The translations under genes and the position numbers were made by a program. Below are positions 37,001-45,843 of a stretch of DNA of 64,000 bases, piece after piece. The number at the start of each line of letters is the position of its first letter. Within the stretch, counting starts at the first letter, position 1. The stretch is from NCBI RefSeq assembly GCF_003308995.1, contig NZ_QFFJ01000001.1, forward strand, positions 124,001-188,000, in the 5' to 3' direction. The notes under the pieces were generated by a model. It did no database searches. It was not told the origin of the DNA and worked only from the letters and a program-made list of their open reading frames with translations. Origin of the DNA: Chitinophaga flava (GTDB lineage: Bacteria > Bacteroidota > Bacteroidia > Chitinophagales > Chitinophagaceae).

Positions 37001-40000
37001 CGGAAAAACAACTGGCTGCCTTGTGGATGCAGCTGCTGAATGTACCCAGAGTAGGATTAAACGACCACTTCTTTGAGCTGGGCGGACATTCACTCAAAGC
37101 AGTCAATGCAGTGGCAGGGATTTTCAAAACCTTCCAGGTAAATCTGCCACTCGACGTCTTTTTCCGGAAAGCTACCATCAAAGAGCAGGCTTTATTCATT
37201 GACCAGCAACAAAAAACAGATACTACCGCTATTACAGCGGCGCCTGTACAAGCGTTTTACCCACAGTCGTCTTCCCAGAAACGTTTATTCCTGTTGCACC
37301 AGATCGAAGGAGCCAGCAACAGTTACAACATACCCGGCGTTTTCCGCATCAAAGGGCAGGTAGATATTCAACGGCTGGAACAATGCTTTAAATCACTGAT
37401 AGAAAGACATGAGGCATTAAGGACATCCTTCGAAATGAGGGATGGTGCTCCGGTACAGATCATCCACCCAAGTGTACCTTTCAGTATCGGCTATACGAAA
37501 ACTACTCCGGAGAAAGTAGCGCTGCTTGTCCGCGACAACATCCGCCTTTTTGATCTTGCCCAGGCACCCCTGCTGAGGGCACAGCTCTTCGACGCCGGAG
37601 AAGGACAGCAGGTGTTTATGTTTGACATGCACCATATCATCTCTGATGGCGTTTCCGGAGCCATGTTTACCGATGAACTGACCAGGCTGTATAACGGGGA
37701 AGAACTGCCTCCTGTAGCCTTCCAGTATAAAGATTTTGCTGTCTGGCAGAATGACCTGCTGACCTCCTCTGCTATCGCGGAACAAGCCAACTACTGGCTG
37801 CAACAGTTTGCAGACGAAGTGCCTGTACTCAGCATGCAGACCGATTTCCCCAGACCTGCACAAAAAACATTCAACGGAAAAAGACTACAGGTTTCTATTG
37901 ACACCCATACTTCCACCCTGCTGGAAAAACGCTGCCTCGAATGGGGATGCACCCTTAACCAGCTGATGCTGGCCGCATACAACGTGTTGTTGTATAAATA
38001 CGCCGGCAATGAAGACATCATCACCGGTATCCCCGTGGCCGGCCGTACCCGGGCAGAACTGGACAAAGTGATGGGCGTATTCATCAACACACTCGCCATC
38101 AGAACTTTCCCTCAAGGCAACAAAAGTTTCTCCACATTCCTCTCCGAAGTACGTAATACCACGGTGGAAGCACTCAAAAACCAGGAGTATCCGTTTGAGT
38201 TACTGATAGACCAGCTTCAGCTCAAAAGAGACATGAGCCGCAATCCGCTGTTCGACACCATGTTCTCCTTCCTGCATGATACCAGCGGCCATTTGACTCT
38301 CGGTAATGCTGTACTGGAGCCTATCATCAATATCTACGATACCAGCAAATTCGATTTGCTACTGGAAGGTGTCAGGACCAGCAACAATATCATCCTCAAT
38401 CTGGAATACAGTACTGATCTCTTCAGCACAGCCACCGCAGAAGCGTTCATCCAACATTACACCAACCTGCTGCAGTACCTGCTGGCTCACCCCGACAGCA
38501 ATATTGCAGACATCAATATCCTGAGTGCCCCAGAAACCCAGCTACTGCTGGCCGGCGATGCTCAGGCACAATACCCGCAGCAGTATTGCCTGCACCACTT
38601 CTTCGAAGAACAGGTGGCCAGGGTTCCGCATAAAACAGCACTGGTGTTCGACAACCAGGAGATGACTTATGCAACGCTTAATGAAAAAGCCAATCAGGTA
38701 GCCGCCGCTGTGCAAGCCGCCACCAATGGTGCCGAAAACCCTATTGTGGCCGTATTGCTCCACAGAGGTATGGACATGATATCTGTTATGCTGGGTATCT
38801 TAAAAGCCGGTGCGGCTTATCTGCCCATCGATCCGGACTATCCCGAAGAGCGCATCAGTTATATGCTGGAAGATAGTGGCACTACCCTGTTGCTCACTCA
38901 CACGGATATACGTAAGAACTATCACTATCACGGTCATACGATCTATATCGATCAGCCTACCCAGGTGGCATTTAAGCCTGTAGCCGTAAAACCGCAGGAC
39001 CTCGCCTATATTATCTACACCTCCGGTTCTACCGGCAAGCCCAAAGGCACGATGATAGAGCATTGTAACGTGGTAAGGCTGCTGTTCAACGATAAGAACC
39101 TGTTTGATTTCTCTGAAAACGATACCTGGACACTGTTCCATTCCTATTGTTTTGACTTCTCTGTTTGGGAGATGTATGGTGCTTTGCTTTATGGCGGCAA
39201 ACTGGTTATCATCCCTAAAGCCACGGCTCAGAATGCGCATGACTTCCTGCAGCTCTTGAAACAGCAACAGGTAACAGTACTGAACCAAACACCAGGTGCA
39301 TTCTACAATCTGCTGGCGGCAGAACTGGAGATGCCGGCTGCTGATCTCCACCTTCGTTATGTGATATTTGGTGGCGAAGCGCTCAAACCAGGTAAACTCA
39401 AAGGATGGAAAGAAAAATATCCCGGCTGTAAACTGGTTAACATGTACGGTATCACAGAAACCACCGTACACGTGACTTACAAGGATATCACGCAAAAAGA
39501 AATCGACCTTAACACCAGCAATATCGGTAAGCCTATTCCTACCCTTTCCCTGTTGTTACTAGACCGTGATGGTAAACTGGTGCCCGCCGGTGCTGCCGGT
39601 GAGCTGTGCGTGGCTGGAGCAGGACTCGCAAGAGGCTATCTCAACAAACCCGAACTGTCCGCTGAACGGTTTATCAACCATCCTTATCTGCCCAATGAAA
39701 AACTGTACCGCTCCGGCGACCTCGCCAGAATGCTGCCGGATGGAGACTTTGAATACCTCGGCAGAATAGACCATCAGGTGAAGATAAGAGGCTTCCGCAT
39801 TGAACTCGGCGAGATTGAAAGCAAACTGATGACGCACCCGGCGGCAAAGGATACCCTTGTCGTTGACAGAGAAGACGCCTCCGGTGATAAATATCTCTGC
39901 GCCTATGTGGTAGCAGATCAGCAAACTACGGCTACGGACCTACGACAACATTTGTCCGCATTCCTGCCCGATTACATGGTACCGGCCTTCTTCATCATAT

Positions 40001-43000
40001 TGGAAAGTTTCCCCCTCACCGGCAATGGTAAAATAGACCGTAAACAGCTGCCTGTGCCAGAAGACACCATTCTGTCTACCGCTGTATATGAAGCCCCTGT
40101 AACAGATACGGAAAAACAACTGGCTGCCTTGTGGATGCAGCTGCTGAATGTGCCCAGAGTAGGATTAAACGACCACTTCTTTGAGCTGGGTGGACATTCA
40201 CTCAAAGCAGTGCAACTGGTGGCGCTCATCCACAAACATTTTAACGTGTCTATCTCTATCAGGCAGGTTTTCACCACTCCTGCCCTGCGCGGCCTCGCAG
40301 CCTCTATCAATGACAGTGCCACTGTACTGCACCGTTCCCTCAAACGCGCACCGGCAGCGGCTTCTTATCCGGCTTCTGCTGCGGAGAAAAGACTGTTCAT
40401 CATCAATCATATCGGTGGTGCAGGCATCTCCTACAATATACCAGCAGTATATGCGCTGGAAGGAACTCCGGATGTAAACAAGCTGATAAAAGCCTTACAC
40501 ACGCTCGTTCACAGACATGAGATACTGCGTACCTCCTTCTCCATCCAAAACGGAGACGTCATACAGCAGATTCAGGAGGCTATGGACTTCGAAGTAGCGG
40601 TGCATCATTGTGAAGACAGCGCCCGTGATACCTTTATCCGTGATTTCATACAGCCATTCGACCTTTCACAGGCGCCTCTGTTCAGAGCCTGTGTGCTTAA
40701 AACCAATGCAGGCAAGTACTACCTTCTCACCGACATGCATCATATTATTGCAGACGGCGTAGCAGTAGAAAACCTTCTCCGCGAACTGGCTGCAAGCTAT
40801 AATGGTGTTGAGCTGCCGGCATTACCGGTACAGTCCAGGGATTTCGCTGTATGGCAGCATCAATGGTTGCAATCAACCACAGTGCTTCCACTGAAAACAT
40901 TCTGGAAGACACAGTTTGAACAAGGTACCACGCTGCTGAACATACCCACCGATTTTGTACGTCCTCCGGTGAAGTCCTATGAAGGCGCCATCTTCCGCTT
41001 CAGCATACCCCGTCATACTGCCGCTGCCATCAAAGAAACAGGCAGAACAAATGGCGCCACCGCTTTTATGGTGATGCTGGCAGCTTATAATATTCTGTTG
41101 TCTAAATACAGTGGTCAGGAAGATGTGATAGTGGGTACCCCGGTGTCCGGACGGTCCAGTGCTGATGTGCAGGAACTGTTGGGCATGTTTGTAAATACGC
41201 TGCCACTGAGGAGTTTCCCGGCATCCGAAAAAACATTCACATCTTTCCTGGAGGAGGTAAAAGAACTTTCGCTGAAGGCTTTCGAAAACCAGGATTATCC
41301 TTTTGAAGAGCTGCTCGACGATCTTGAAGTCAACCGGGATATGAGCCGTAACCCGCTGTTCGACTACATGTTCACCTACCGGCCCGGAAATAAAAACGAA
41401 GCGGTATTTGCTGACATGCAGCTACGGCCGCTTACTACGCCGCATAACATTTCTAAGATGGACCTGTCGCTCGATATCAGTGAAACTGCAGCGGATGAAT
41501 TGACAGGACATATAGAATACGCCACCAGACTCTTCTCCGAGAAAACCATCAGCCGGATAGCAGCTCATTTTGTTCATATACTCGAACAGATCGCACATCA
41601 ACCGCAGCTGCTGTTAAAAGACATCACGCTGATGACGGCCGCAGAGAAAGAGGAGATACTGCGATTCACCAACTCAGACAGGAAAGATACTTTCTCCGGA
41701 ACTATTACGGATGTATATGGCCTGTTTGAACAACATGCACAGCAGATCCCGGATCATATCGCAGTGGAAACAGATCAGGCAACGATCACCTATGGAGAAC
41801 TGGAGAAAAAAGTCAGCCTCCTGGCAACAATACTGACAGCTGCCGGTTGTGGCCCCGATAAAATAGTAGCCCTGTGCTCCGACCGTTCTGTAGACATGAT
41901 AGCCGCCATGTTGGCCATTCTGAAAGCAGGTGCTGCTTTCCTGCCTGTTGACCCGGATTATCCACAGGACCGCATCCGGTATATGCTGGAAGACAGTAAT
42001 GCCCTGCTGGTGCTGACACAGCGCAAACTGGCAGATACCCTTCCTTCCACTACCAGCAAGATTCTCCTGGATGAATTGCCGGCAACCGATACGACGGCCA
42101 TTGTTACGCCTGCTCATCGCCGGCCGGACAGTCTCGCCTATGTGATCTATACTTCCGGCTCCACCGGACAACCTAAAGGGGTGATGATTGAACAACATTC
42201 CTTCCACAATGCGGTTTTATCCAATGCTGTCAACTTCCGCAGCGGATTTGGCCAGGAAGATGTGTGTCTGAGTCTCAGTAATATTTCCTTTGATGTGAGC
42301 ATCCTGGAAATATTCATCCCGCTGGTGCATGGCTCCAAACTGGTGATCGTGAACCGCGAGCATTTGTATGATGTACAGTCACTGGCCAATGTGATCGTCA
42401 ACAAAAAAATCAGCTTCTGTTATGTTCCACCATCTCTGCTGCAGCCGCTGTACAAGGCACTCAAAGGCAGCGCTCCCGTACAGCTCAACAAACTATATGT
42501 AGGTGTGGAACCTATTAAAGATACCACGCTACAGTTATATATCTCTCTGAACGAAAGTATGGAGATTATTAACGGGTACGGGCCTACGGAGGCAGCTGTT
42601 GCCTGCACCTGGTATGGCTTCCAGCCTGGTAATCCGAAAGGGGTGAATATCCCGATTGGCAGACCCATTCGAAACGCGCGCATTTATATCGTGAATGAAC
42701 ATATGCAGCTGCAGCCTGTTGGCGTACCCGGCGAGTTATGCATTGCAGGTATCGGACTGGCAAGGGGTTACCTGAACAAGCCAGACCTGACGCTGGAGAA
42801 ATTTGCAGACAATCCTTTTGAACCAGGCCAAAAACTATATAGAACAGGCGACCTCGCCAAATGGCAGTCCGACGGTAATATCGGCTTTATCGGCAGAAAA
42901 GACTACCAGGTAAAAATCCGCGGATTCAGGATTGAACTGGGAGAGATAGAGTCCAGGCTGATGACACATCCAGAGATAAAACAGGCGCTAGTAACTGATA

Positions 43001-43503
43001 AAGCAGACCGCAGTGGCAACAAATACCTTTGCGCCTATGTAGTCAGCAGTCAACCGCTGGACCAGACCGCCCTCCGGGCTTACCTGGCCATCACGCTCCC
43101 AGCCTATATGGTACCAGACTATTTTATCACACTGGAAAAGTTCCCGCTGACCAGCAATGAAAAAATAGACCGTAAAGCGCTTCCCGAGCCGGATATGGAC
43201 CAAAAAAACAATGGAGCGGACCTGGTACTGCCGGCCAATGATACAGAGTCAAAAATGCTGCAAATATGGGAAACCGTGTTGGAGACCAGTAATATCAGTA
43301 CTACCGACAACTTCTTTGAAATAGGTGGTAACAGCCTCCGGATCATCAATATGCTGAGCCTTATCAAAGAAACATTCGATGATGTGTTAAAAGTCAGCGA
43401 CCTGTTCGACAAACCCACCATCAGAGAACAGGCTGCTGCTATTACCAAACATCAGCATACGATGCTGAGGCAGCCGTCCAAAGCAAAACGAGTACAATTT
43501 TAA
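31027..43503 (+). CDS. Four-module non-ribosomal peptide synthetase (C-A-T)x4
   Basis: This is a 4158-residue NRPS that starts the assembly line. Module 1: C (HHTMMDG near 135), A (TSGSTGKPKG near 606), T (GGHSLK near 986). Module 2: C (HHIISDG near 1166), A (near 1625), T (near 2020). Module 3: C (near 2202), A (near 2661), T (near 3056). Module 4: C (HHIIADG near 3238), A (near 3706), T (GGNSLR near 4100). Aligned by eye to GrsA-Phe, the ten-residue codes are DGIILGVICK (module 1, aliphatic/Ile-like), DFWNIGMVHK (modules 2 and 3, exactly the threonine code) and DVLYYGGVAK (module 4, unassigned). The first domain being C suggests N-acylation of the first residue. There are no epimerase or methyltransferase domains. 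Modules 2 and 3 are almost identical. Confidence 0.97.
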   Translation: MFLLPANQRVIWFDQKLFPQSAIYNVCTCTYIHGSVDVVLFEKAINLLIAQNDVIRAAFYETDAIPYLDMPPHDPSFTYPVTFLDYSGQQNSHQQCFDWMSKESTIPLPYAENKLYFFALLKQSDDLYCWYTKIHHTMMDGWGASLLISKLAAIYEMLVKGESVPLESPHSYTEFIREDEAYTQSPSFKQDELYWLQRFATAPPVLDAGIKDDKKEALLLKSVRKSIVLDKDFYQAIRQYAAENEVTTFQFFLGVFYTWFSKTHQVNDLIIGVPVINRYKPSFLHILGNFVGILPFRMNFDTALTFSQLLPLIRDAFREDFKHQQFPIDEITRIVNAKDPGRLSLFDISLSFEKQNYSVPFNGHKTATIPLSHYEEKNPVAIFVRECQSEDDIKVDVDFNVGYWDEFYMEQFMEQLQQLLTTLLQQPEQVINQISLTTSATKAALTQPAPVKTTYHGTLVTHFEQTVSTYPNHLALEFEGKQYTYAALNAITNSLAHYLRNTHKVKPNEVVAFMIPKSDKAIITILGILKAGAAYLPIDPAYPEERIKFTLEDSGTKLLITESSFEIPVWSGAVLLLDKVPYAGEDNTNPPAVNTAEDTSYIIYTSGSTGKPKGAVIRHKGVVNTVKEHLKQIRINPGENCLQFASLSFDGSVIEIFMPLFSGAALLPASKDIITDFDRFSAFLHEKSIAALILPPSYLRNLPKSSLGKVKTLLTGGEAAIPRSELHLRDDQQYFNVYGPTECSICTTLYREDSNTHTNVSIGKPIGNMQVFILDQFRQILPYGVPGEIYIAGIGLAKGYLNNPALTAEKFIPSPFHQDALLYKSGDIGRWLSNGNIEYLGRTDDQVKIRGHRIEPGEIETTLILHEGVQNTAVVVKEWSSNEKSLYAFVVPQGDVTTDTLYTFLGEKLPHFMVPDRIILVEEIPLTINGKVDKRALLSNIQQEETKAYLAPGTNNEKLVAAIWQDLLGVSHISATDNFFQLGGHSLKVGQFINNLYKQTGIRLVFSEVFRAARLKDVAALLDTHETTAVSEITKAPESAHYPQSSSQKRLFLLHQIEGSSNSYNIPRVFHVKGQVDIQRLEQCFKSLIERHEALRTSFEMKDGVPVQIIHPAVPFSIGYTKTTPDEVAQLVRDNIRLFDLAKPPLLRAQLFDAGEGEQMFLFDMHHIISDGVSAALFSDELTRLYNGEELPPVAFQYKDFAVWQNDLLATSAIREQENYWLQQFADEVPVLSMQTDFPRPTKKTYNGKRIQVSMDADTTTMLEKRCIEWGCTLNQLLLAAYNVLLYKYTGNEDIITGTPVAGRTRTELDKMIGVFINTLAIRTFPQGKKTFSAFLSEVRNTSVEALRNQEYPFELLIDQLQLKRDMSRNPLFDTMFSFLHDADGRLTLGNAVLEPAANIYDTSKFDLLLEGIRTSNTITLNLEYSTDLFSAATAATLLQHYTNLLQYLLTHRDSHIADINILSTQETQLLLAGDTQAQYPKQHCLHHFFEEQVARVPHKTALVFDNQEMTYATLNEKANQVAAAVQAATNGAENPIVAVLLHRGMDMISAMLGILKAGAAYLPIDPDYPEERISYMLEDSGTTLLLTHTDIRENYHYDGHTIYIDQPTQVAFKPVAVKPQHLAYIIYTSGSTGKPKGTMIEHRNVVRLLFNDKNLFDFSENDTWTLFHSYCFDFSVWEMYGALLYGGKLVIIPKATAQNAHDFLQLLKQQQVTVLNQTPGAFYNLLAAELELPAADLHLRYVIFGGEALKPGKLKGWKEKYPGCKLVNMYGITETTVHVTYKDITQKEIDLNTSNIGRPIPTLSLLLLDRDGKLVPAGAAGELCVAGAGLARGYLNKPELSAERFINHPYLPNEKLYRSGDLARMLPDGDFEYLGRIDHQVKIRGFRIELGEIESKLMTHPAAKDTLVVDREDASGDKYLCAYVVADQQTTATDLRQHLSAFLPDYMVPAFFIILESFPLTGNGKIDRKQLPVPEDTILSTAVYEAPVTDTEKQLAALWMQLLNVPRVGLNDHFFELGGHSLKAVNAVAGIFKTFQVNLPLDVFFRKATIKEQALFIDQQQKTDTTAITAAPVQAFYPQSSSQKRLFLLHQIEGASNSYNIPGVFRIKGQVDIQRLEQCFKSLIERHEALRTSFEMRDGAPVQIIHPSVPFSIGYTKTTPEKVALLVRDNIRLFDLAQAPLLRAQLFDAGEGQQVFMFDMHHIISDGVSGAMFTDELTRLYNGEELPPVAFQYKDFAVWQNDLLTSSAIAEQANYWLQQFADEVPVLSMQTDFPRPAQKTFNGKRLQVSIDTHTSTLLEKRCLEWGCTLNQLMLAAYNVLLYKYAGNEDIITGIPVAGRTRAELDKVMGVFINTLAIRTFPQGNKSFSTFLSEVRNTTVEALKNQEYPFELLIDQLQLKRDMSRNPLFDTMFSFLHDTSGHLTLGNAVLEPIINIYDTSKFDLLLEGVRTSNNIILNLEYSTDLFSTATAEAFIQHYTNLLQYLLAHPDSNIADINILSAPETQLLLAGDAQAQYPQQYCLHHFFEEQVARVPHKTALVFDNQEMTYATLNEKANQVAAAVQAATNGAENPIVAVLLHRGMDMISVMLGILKAGAAYLPIDPDYPEERISYMLEDSGTTLLLTHTDIRKNYHYHGHTIYIDQPTQVAFKPVAVKPQDLAYIIYTSGSTGKPKGTMIEHCNVVRLLFNDKNLFDFSENDTWTLFHSYCFDFSVWEMYGALLYGGKLVIIPKATAQNAHDFLQLLKQQQVTVLNQTPGAFYNLLAAELEMPAADLHLRYVIFGGEALKPGKLKGWKEKYPGCKLVNMYGITETTVHVTYKDITQKEIDLNTSNIGKPIPTLSLLLLDRDGKLVPAGAAGELCVAGAGLARGYLNKPELSAERFINHPYLPNEKLYRSGDLARMLPDGDFEYLGRIDHQVKIRGFRIELGEIESKLMTHPAAKDTLVVDREDASGDKYLCAYVVADQQTTATDLRQHLSAFLPDYMVPAFFIILESFPLTGNGKIDRKQLPVPEDTILSTAVYEAPVTDTEKQLAALWMQLLNVPRVGLNDHFFELGGHSLKAVQLVALIHKHFNVSISIRQVFTTPALRGLAASINDSATVLHRSLKRAPAAASYPASAAEKRLFIINHIGGAGISYNIPAVYALEGTPDVNKLIKALHTLVHRHEILRTSFSIQNGDVIQQIQEAMDFEVAVHHCEDSARDTFIRDFIQPFDLSQAPLFRACVLKTNAGKYYLLTDMHHIIADGVAVENLLRELAASYNGVELPALPVQSRDFAVWQHQWLQSTTVLPLKTFWKTQFEQGTTLLNIPTDFVRPPVKSYEGAIFRFSIPRHTAAAIKETGRTNGATAFMVMLAAYNILLSKYSGQEDVIVGTPVSGRSSADVQELLGMFVNTLPLRSFPASEKTFTSFLEEVKELSLKAFENQDYPFEELLDDLEVNRDMSRNPLFDYMFTYRPGNKNEAVFADMQLRPLTTPHNISKMDLSLDISETAADELTGHIEYATRLFSEKTISRIAAHFVHILEQIAHQPQLLLKDITLMTAAEKEEILRFTNSDRKDTFSGTITDVYGLFEQHAQQIPDHIAVETDQATITYGELEKKVSLLATILTAAGCGPDKIVALCSDRSVDMIAAMLAILKAGAAFLPVDPDYPQDRIRYMLEDSNALLVLTQRKLADTLPSTTSKILLDELPATDTTAIVTPAHRRPDSLAYVIYTSGSTGQPKGVMIEQHSFHNAVLSNAVNFRSGFGQEDVCLSLSNISFDVSILEIFIPLVHGSKLVIVNREHLYDVQSLANVIVNKKISFCYVPPSLLQPLYKALKGSAPVQLNKLYVGVEPIKDTTLQLYISLNESMEIINGYGPTEAAVACTWYGFQPGNPKGVNIPIGRPIRNARIYIVNEHMQLQPVGVPGELCIAGIGLARGYLNKPDLTLEKFADNPFEPGQKLYRTGDLAKWQSDGNIGFIGRKDYQVKIRGFRIELGEIESRLMTHPEIKQALVTDKADRSGNKYLCAYVVSSQPLDQTALRAYLAITLPAYMVPDYFITLEKFPLTSNEKIDRKALPEPDMDQKNNGADLVLPANDTESKMLQIWETVLETSNISTTDNFFEIGGNSLRIINMLSLIKETFDDVLKVSDLFDKPTIREQAAAITKHQHTMLRQPSKAKRVQF
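34150..37103 (+). repeat. Direct repeat copy 1: NRPS module 2
   Basis: This ~2.95-kb C-A-T module is repeated in register 3108 bp downstream. The second half (A-T, from about 35480) is nearly identical at DNA level, while the C domain shows more drift. Similarity stops abruptly within the T domain, just after the GGHSLKAV motif. Confidence 0.9.
37258..40211 (+). repeat. Direct repeat copy 2: NRPS module 3
   Basis: This is the second copy of the module, offset 3108 bp from copy 1. Between CLHHFFEE and GGHSLKAV I find only seven amino-acid differences over about 540 residues, pointing to recent duplication or gene conversion. Confidence 0.9.
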
Positions 43504-43526
43504 AACACCAAAATACACGAACAATT

Positions 43527-44378
43527 ATGACAATCAAGACAATTGCGGTAATCGGTGCAGGCGTTATGGGCCAGGGTGTTGCTTACCAGTTTGCCAAGTA
43601 CGACTACAACATCCTGCTGATCGATAATTCAGCGGCAGCCCTCGAACATGCCAGAAAAGAAATACGCAACATTGAGCGCCTGGATAAAATATTGCATAAA
43701 TCTAGCAGCACTGTAAATGTGCTGGACAAAATAACTTTTACAGATGATTTAAAAGCTGTAGGTGCTGCCGATTTTATTATCGAGAACATCACAGAAAACA
43801 TCGCGCTGAAAGAAAATTTATACCGCCAGCTGAAAGATGTCCTTGCCGATCATGCCCTGCTGGCAGTGAACACCTCCGCCGTTTCGGTTACCAGACTGGC
43901 TTCTTTCCTGAAAAAACCTCAACAGGTGATGGGCATTCACTTTATGAATCCGGTACACCTGAAACCTACTGTGGAAGTCATCAGAGGCTATCATACCACC
44001 CCTGATACCATCAACGCCACACAGGAACTGCTGGGTAGCGTGAAGATGACCGGCGTAGTGGTAAACGACCTTCCCGGATTCATCTCCAACCGCGTACTGA
44101 TGCTCACCATCAATGAAGCTATTTTCAGCCTGCAGGACGGCGTTGCCACCGTACCCGATATCGACAAAATATTCAGAGAATGTTTCGGTCATAAAATGGG
44201 GCCGCTGGAAACAGCCGACCTGATTGGCCTGGACACTATCCTCTACACACTGGATGTGCTCTTTGCAAGCTACAATGACACCAAGTTCAGACCCTCTCCC
44301 CTGCTGAAAAAAATGGTAGACGCAGGACTGCATGGCAGAAAAACTAAAGAAGGTTTTTACAAATATGATCTGAACTAA
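43527..44378 (+). CDS. 3-hydroxyacyl-CoA-dehydrogenase-like enzyme of hydroxymalonyl-ACP synthesis
   Basis: This is a 283-residue NAD-dependent dehydrogenase with a Rossmann start IAVIGAGVMGQGVAYQFAKY (GxGxxG) and the family motifs HFMNPVHLKPTVEVIRG and DLPGFISNRVLM. In the FK520 (FkbK) and zwittermicin pathways the matching enzyme oxidises the ACP-bound glyceryl alcohol on the way to (hydroxy/methoxy)malonyl-ACP. A primary-metabolic hydroxybutyryl-CoA role is unlikely because of the flanking ACP, acyl-CoA dehydrogenase and FkbH genes. It starts 23 bp after the first NRPS gene and is clearly in the same transcript. Confidence 0.88.
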   Translation: MTIKTIAVIGAGVMGQGVAYQFAKYDYNILLIDNSAAALEHARKEIRNIERLDKILHKSSSTVNVLDKITFTDDLKAVGAADFIIENITENIALKENLYRQLKDVLADHALLAVNTSAVSVTRLASFLKKPQQVMGIHFMNPVHLKPTVEVIRGYHTTPDTINATQELLGSVKMTGVVVNDLPGFISNRVLMLTINEAIFSLQDGVATVPDIDKIFRECFGHKMGPLETADLIGLDTILYTLDVLFASYNDTKFRPSPLLKKMVDAGLHGRKTKEGFYKYDLN

Positions 44379-44423
44379 TAACATATAATCAACTTTTATT
44401 TAACCACAAAAGCAACAATACAA

Positions 44424-44681
44424 ATGGAAACACCCACTCAAGCAGGCCCTCGTGTAATCATCAGAGAATTTCTTCAGAAACGCATCGGACAGGATGTTCA
44501 GTTTGCCGATACAGAAGACATCTTTCAGCTCGGACTGGTAAACTCATTATTTGCTCTGGAACTGGTGGTATTCCTGGAAAAATCTTTCGACATCGCCGTA
44601 GAAAATGAGGACCTCAACCTGGACAACTTCAGGAGTGTGAGCAACATGGAAACATTTATTCTTAAAAAGAAAGGAAAATAA
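44424..44681 (+). CDS. Discrete acyl carrier protein (FkbJ-like)
   Basis: This is an 85-residue stand-alone ACP. The phosphopantetheine site is Ser41 in FQLGLVNSLFALELVVFLE, the variant LVNS motif typical of carrier proteins for hydroxy- and methoxymalonyl units. It should carry the glyceryl unit loaded by the FkbH-like protein while the two dehydrogenases oxidise it. It starts 45 bp after the hydroxyacyl dehydrogenase and ends 3 bp before the acyl-CoA dehydrogenase gene. Confidence 0.92.
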   Translation: METPTQAGPRVIIREFLQKRIGQDVQFADTEDIFQLGLVNSLFALELVVFLEKSFDIAVENEDLNLDNFRSVSNMETFILKKKGK

Positions 44682-44684
44682 TAA

Positions 44685-45833
44685 ATGAACCTTGCATTAA
44701 CCGATACGCAGCAGGCCCTCAGAGAGGAGTTCAGGAGTTTTGTACAAACAGAGCTGCTGCCTTATGCCAACGATTACGATAAACAGGGTTTCATTCCGAT
44801 GGAACTGATTCAAAAGCTTGGCGCCAGGGGTTATCTCGGCGCCACCCTTCCGGAGGCTTATGGCGGCCGGAACATGGATCAGGTGTCTTACGGGCTGTTG
44901 AACGAAGAAATAGGCAGCGCCTGTTCTTCTACCCGCAGCCTGATTACCGTTCACTCTTCGCTCACCGCCGAAACCATACTGCGCTGGGGCACCCGGGAGC
45001 AAAAAGATAAATGGCTGCCATTACTGGCTACAGGTGCAAGCCTTGCTGCATTCGGACTTTCAGAGCCAGACGCTGGCAGTGACACTGCAGGTATTAAAAC
45101 AACCTACCAGGTTACCGCCGACGGCTATACGCTGAATGGTGTAAAAAAGTGGATCACTTTTGCCCAGACCGCTCATCTGTTTGTGATTGTGGCACAGGGA
45201 GAACAAGGCATCACGGCTTTCCTCGTAGAACGTGATACCCCCGGCCTTACGGTGAAACCACTGGAAGGCATCCTGGGAACAAGAGCCTCCATGCTGGGAG
45301 AAATCCACTTAGACGACTGTCATATACCGGCAGAAAACCTGTTCGGCAGAAAAGGCTGGGGACTGCAGCAGATCGTCAACACCGCCCTTGATAATGGCAG
45401 GTATAGCGTGGCATGTGGCTCTCTGGGTATAGCCAGGGCATGTCTGGAAGACAGCATCCGCTATGCAAAAAACCGTCGTTCCTTTGGTCAGTTGCTGAAA
45501 GATCATCAGCTCATCAAACAAAAAATTGCCAACATGGTCACCGAAGTGAAGGCTGCCAGCCTGCTTTGCAGAAATGCCGGCTACCTGCGCGATAAAAAAG
45601 ATCCCGACAGTATCATACAAACGTCGCTGGCTAAATATCACGCCTCCCGTATGGCCAACAACATTGCGGCAGAAGCAGTGCAGCTGCATGGCGCCCTGGG
45701 CTGCCACGACAGCATCTCCATCCAGCGGTACTTCCGTGATGCCAAAGTAATGGAGATCATCGAAGGCTCTACAGAAATACAACAGATACTGATTGCAGAC
45801 CACAGTATCGCCGGTTTAAGCACCATTCTCTAA
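44685..45833 (+). CDS. Acyl-CoA-dehydrogenase-like flavoenzyme (FkbI-like)
   Basis: This is a 382-residue FAD enzyme with standard acyl-CoA dehydrogenase layout: helical N-terminus, FGLSEPDAGSDTAGIKTTY, KKWITFAQTAHLFVIVA, the C-terminal helical domain with RRSFGQLLKDHQLIKQ, and EIIEGSTEIQQILIAD with the usual catalytic-loop Glu. In hydroxymalonyl-ACP assembly the homologous FkbI/ZmaE takes part in the oxidation of the C3 position of ACP-bound glycerate. Its tight packing between the ACP and KAS III-like genes supports that role over fatty-acid breakdown. Confidence 0.9.
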   Translation: MNLALTDTQQALREEFRSFVQTELLPYANDYDKQGFIPMELIQKLGARGYLGATLPEAYGGRNMDQVSYGLLNEEIGSACSSTRSLITVHSSLTAETILRWGTREQKDKWLPLLATGASLAAFGLSEPDAGSDTAGIKTTYQVTADGYTLNGVKKWITFAQTAHLFVIVAQGEQGITAFLVERDTPGLTVKPLEGILGTRASMLGEIHLDDCHIPAENLFGRKGWGLQQIVNTALDNGRYSVACGSLGIARACLEDSIRYAKNRRSFGQLLKDHQLIKQKIANMVTEVKAASLLCRNAGYLRDKKDPDSIIQTSLAKYHASRMANNIAAEAVQLHGALGCHDSISIQRYFRDAKVMEIIEGSTEIQQILIADHSIAGLSTIL

Positions 45834-45843
45834 TTCATTCACA

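Noticed and set aside
38800..39495. Long antisense open frame (231 codons) inside the NRPS gene
   Set aside because: It mirrors the repeated adenylation-domain sequence and recurs antisense to module 2, as expected from codon bias of the real gene.
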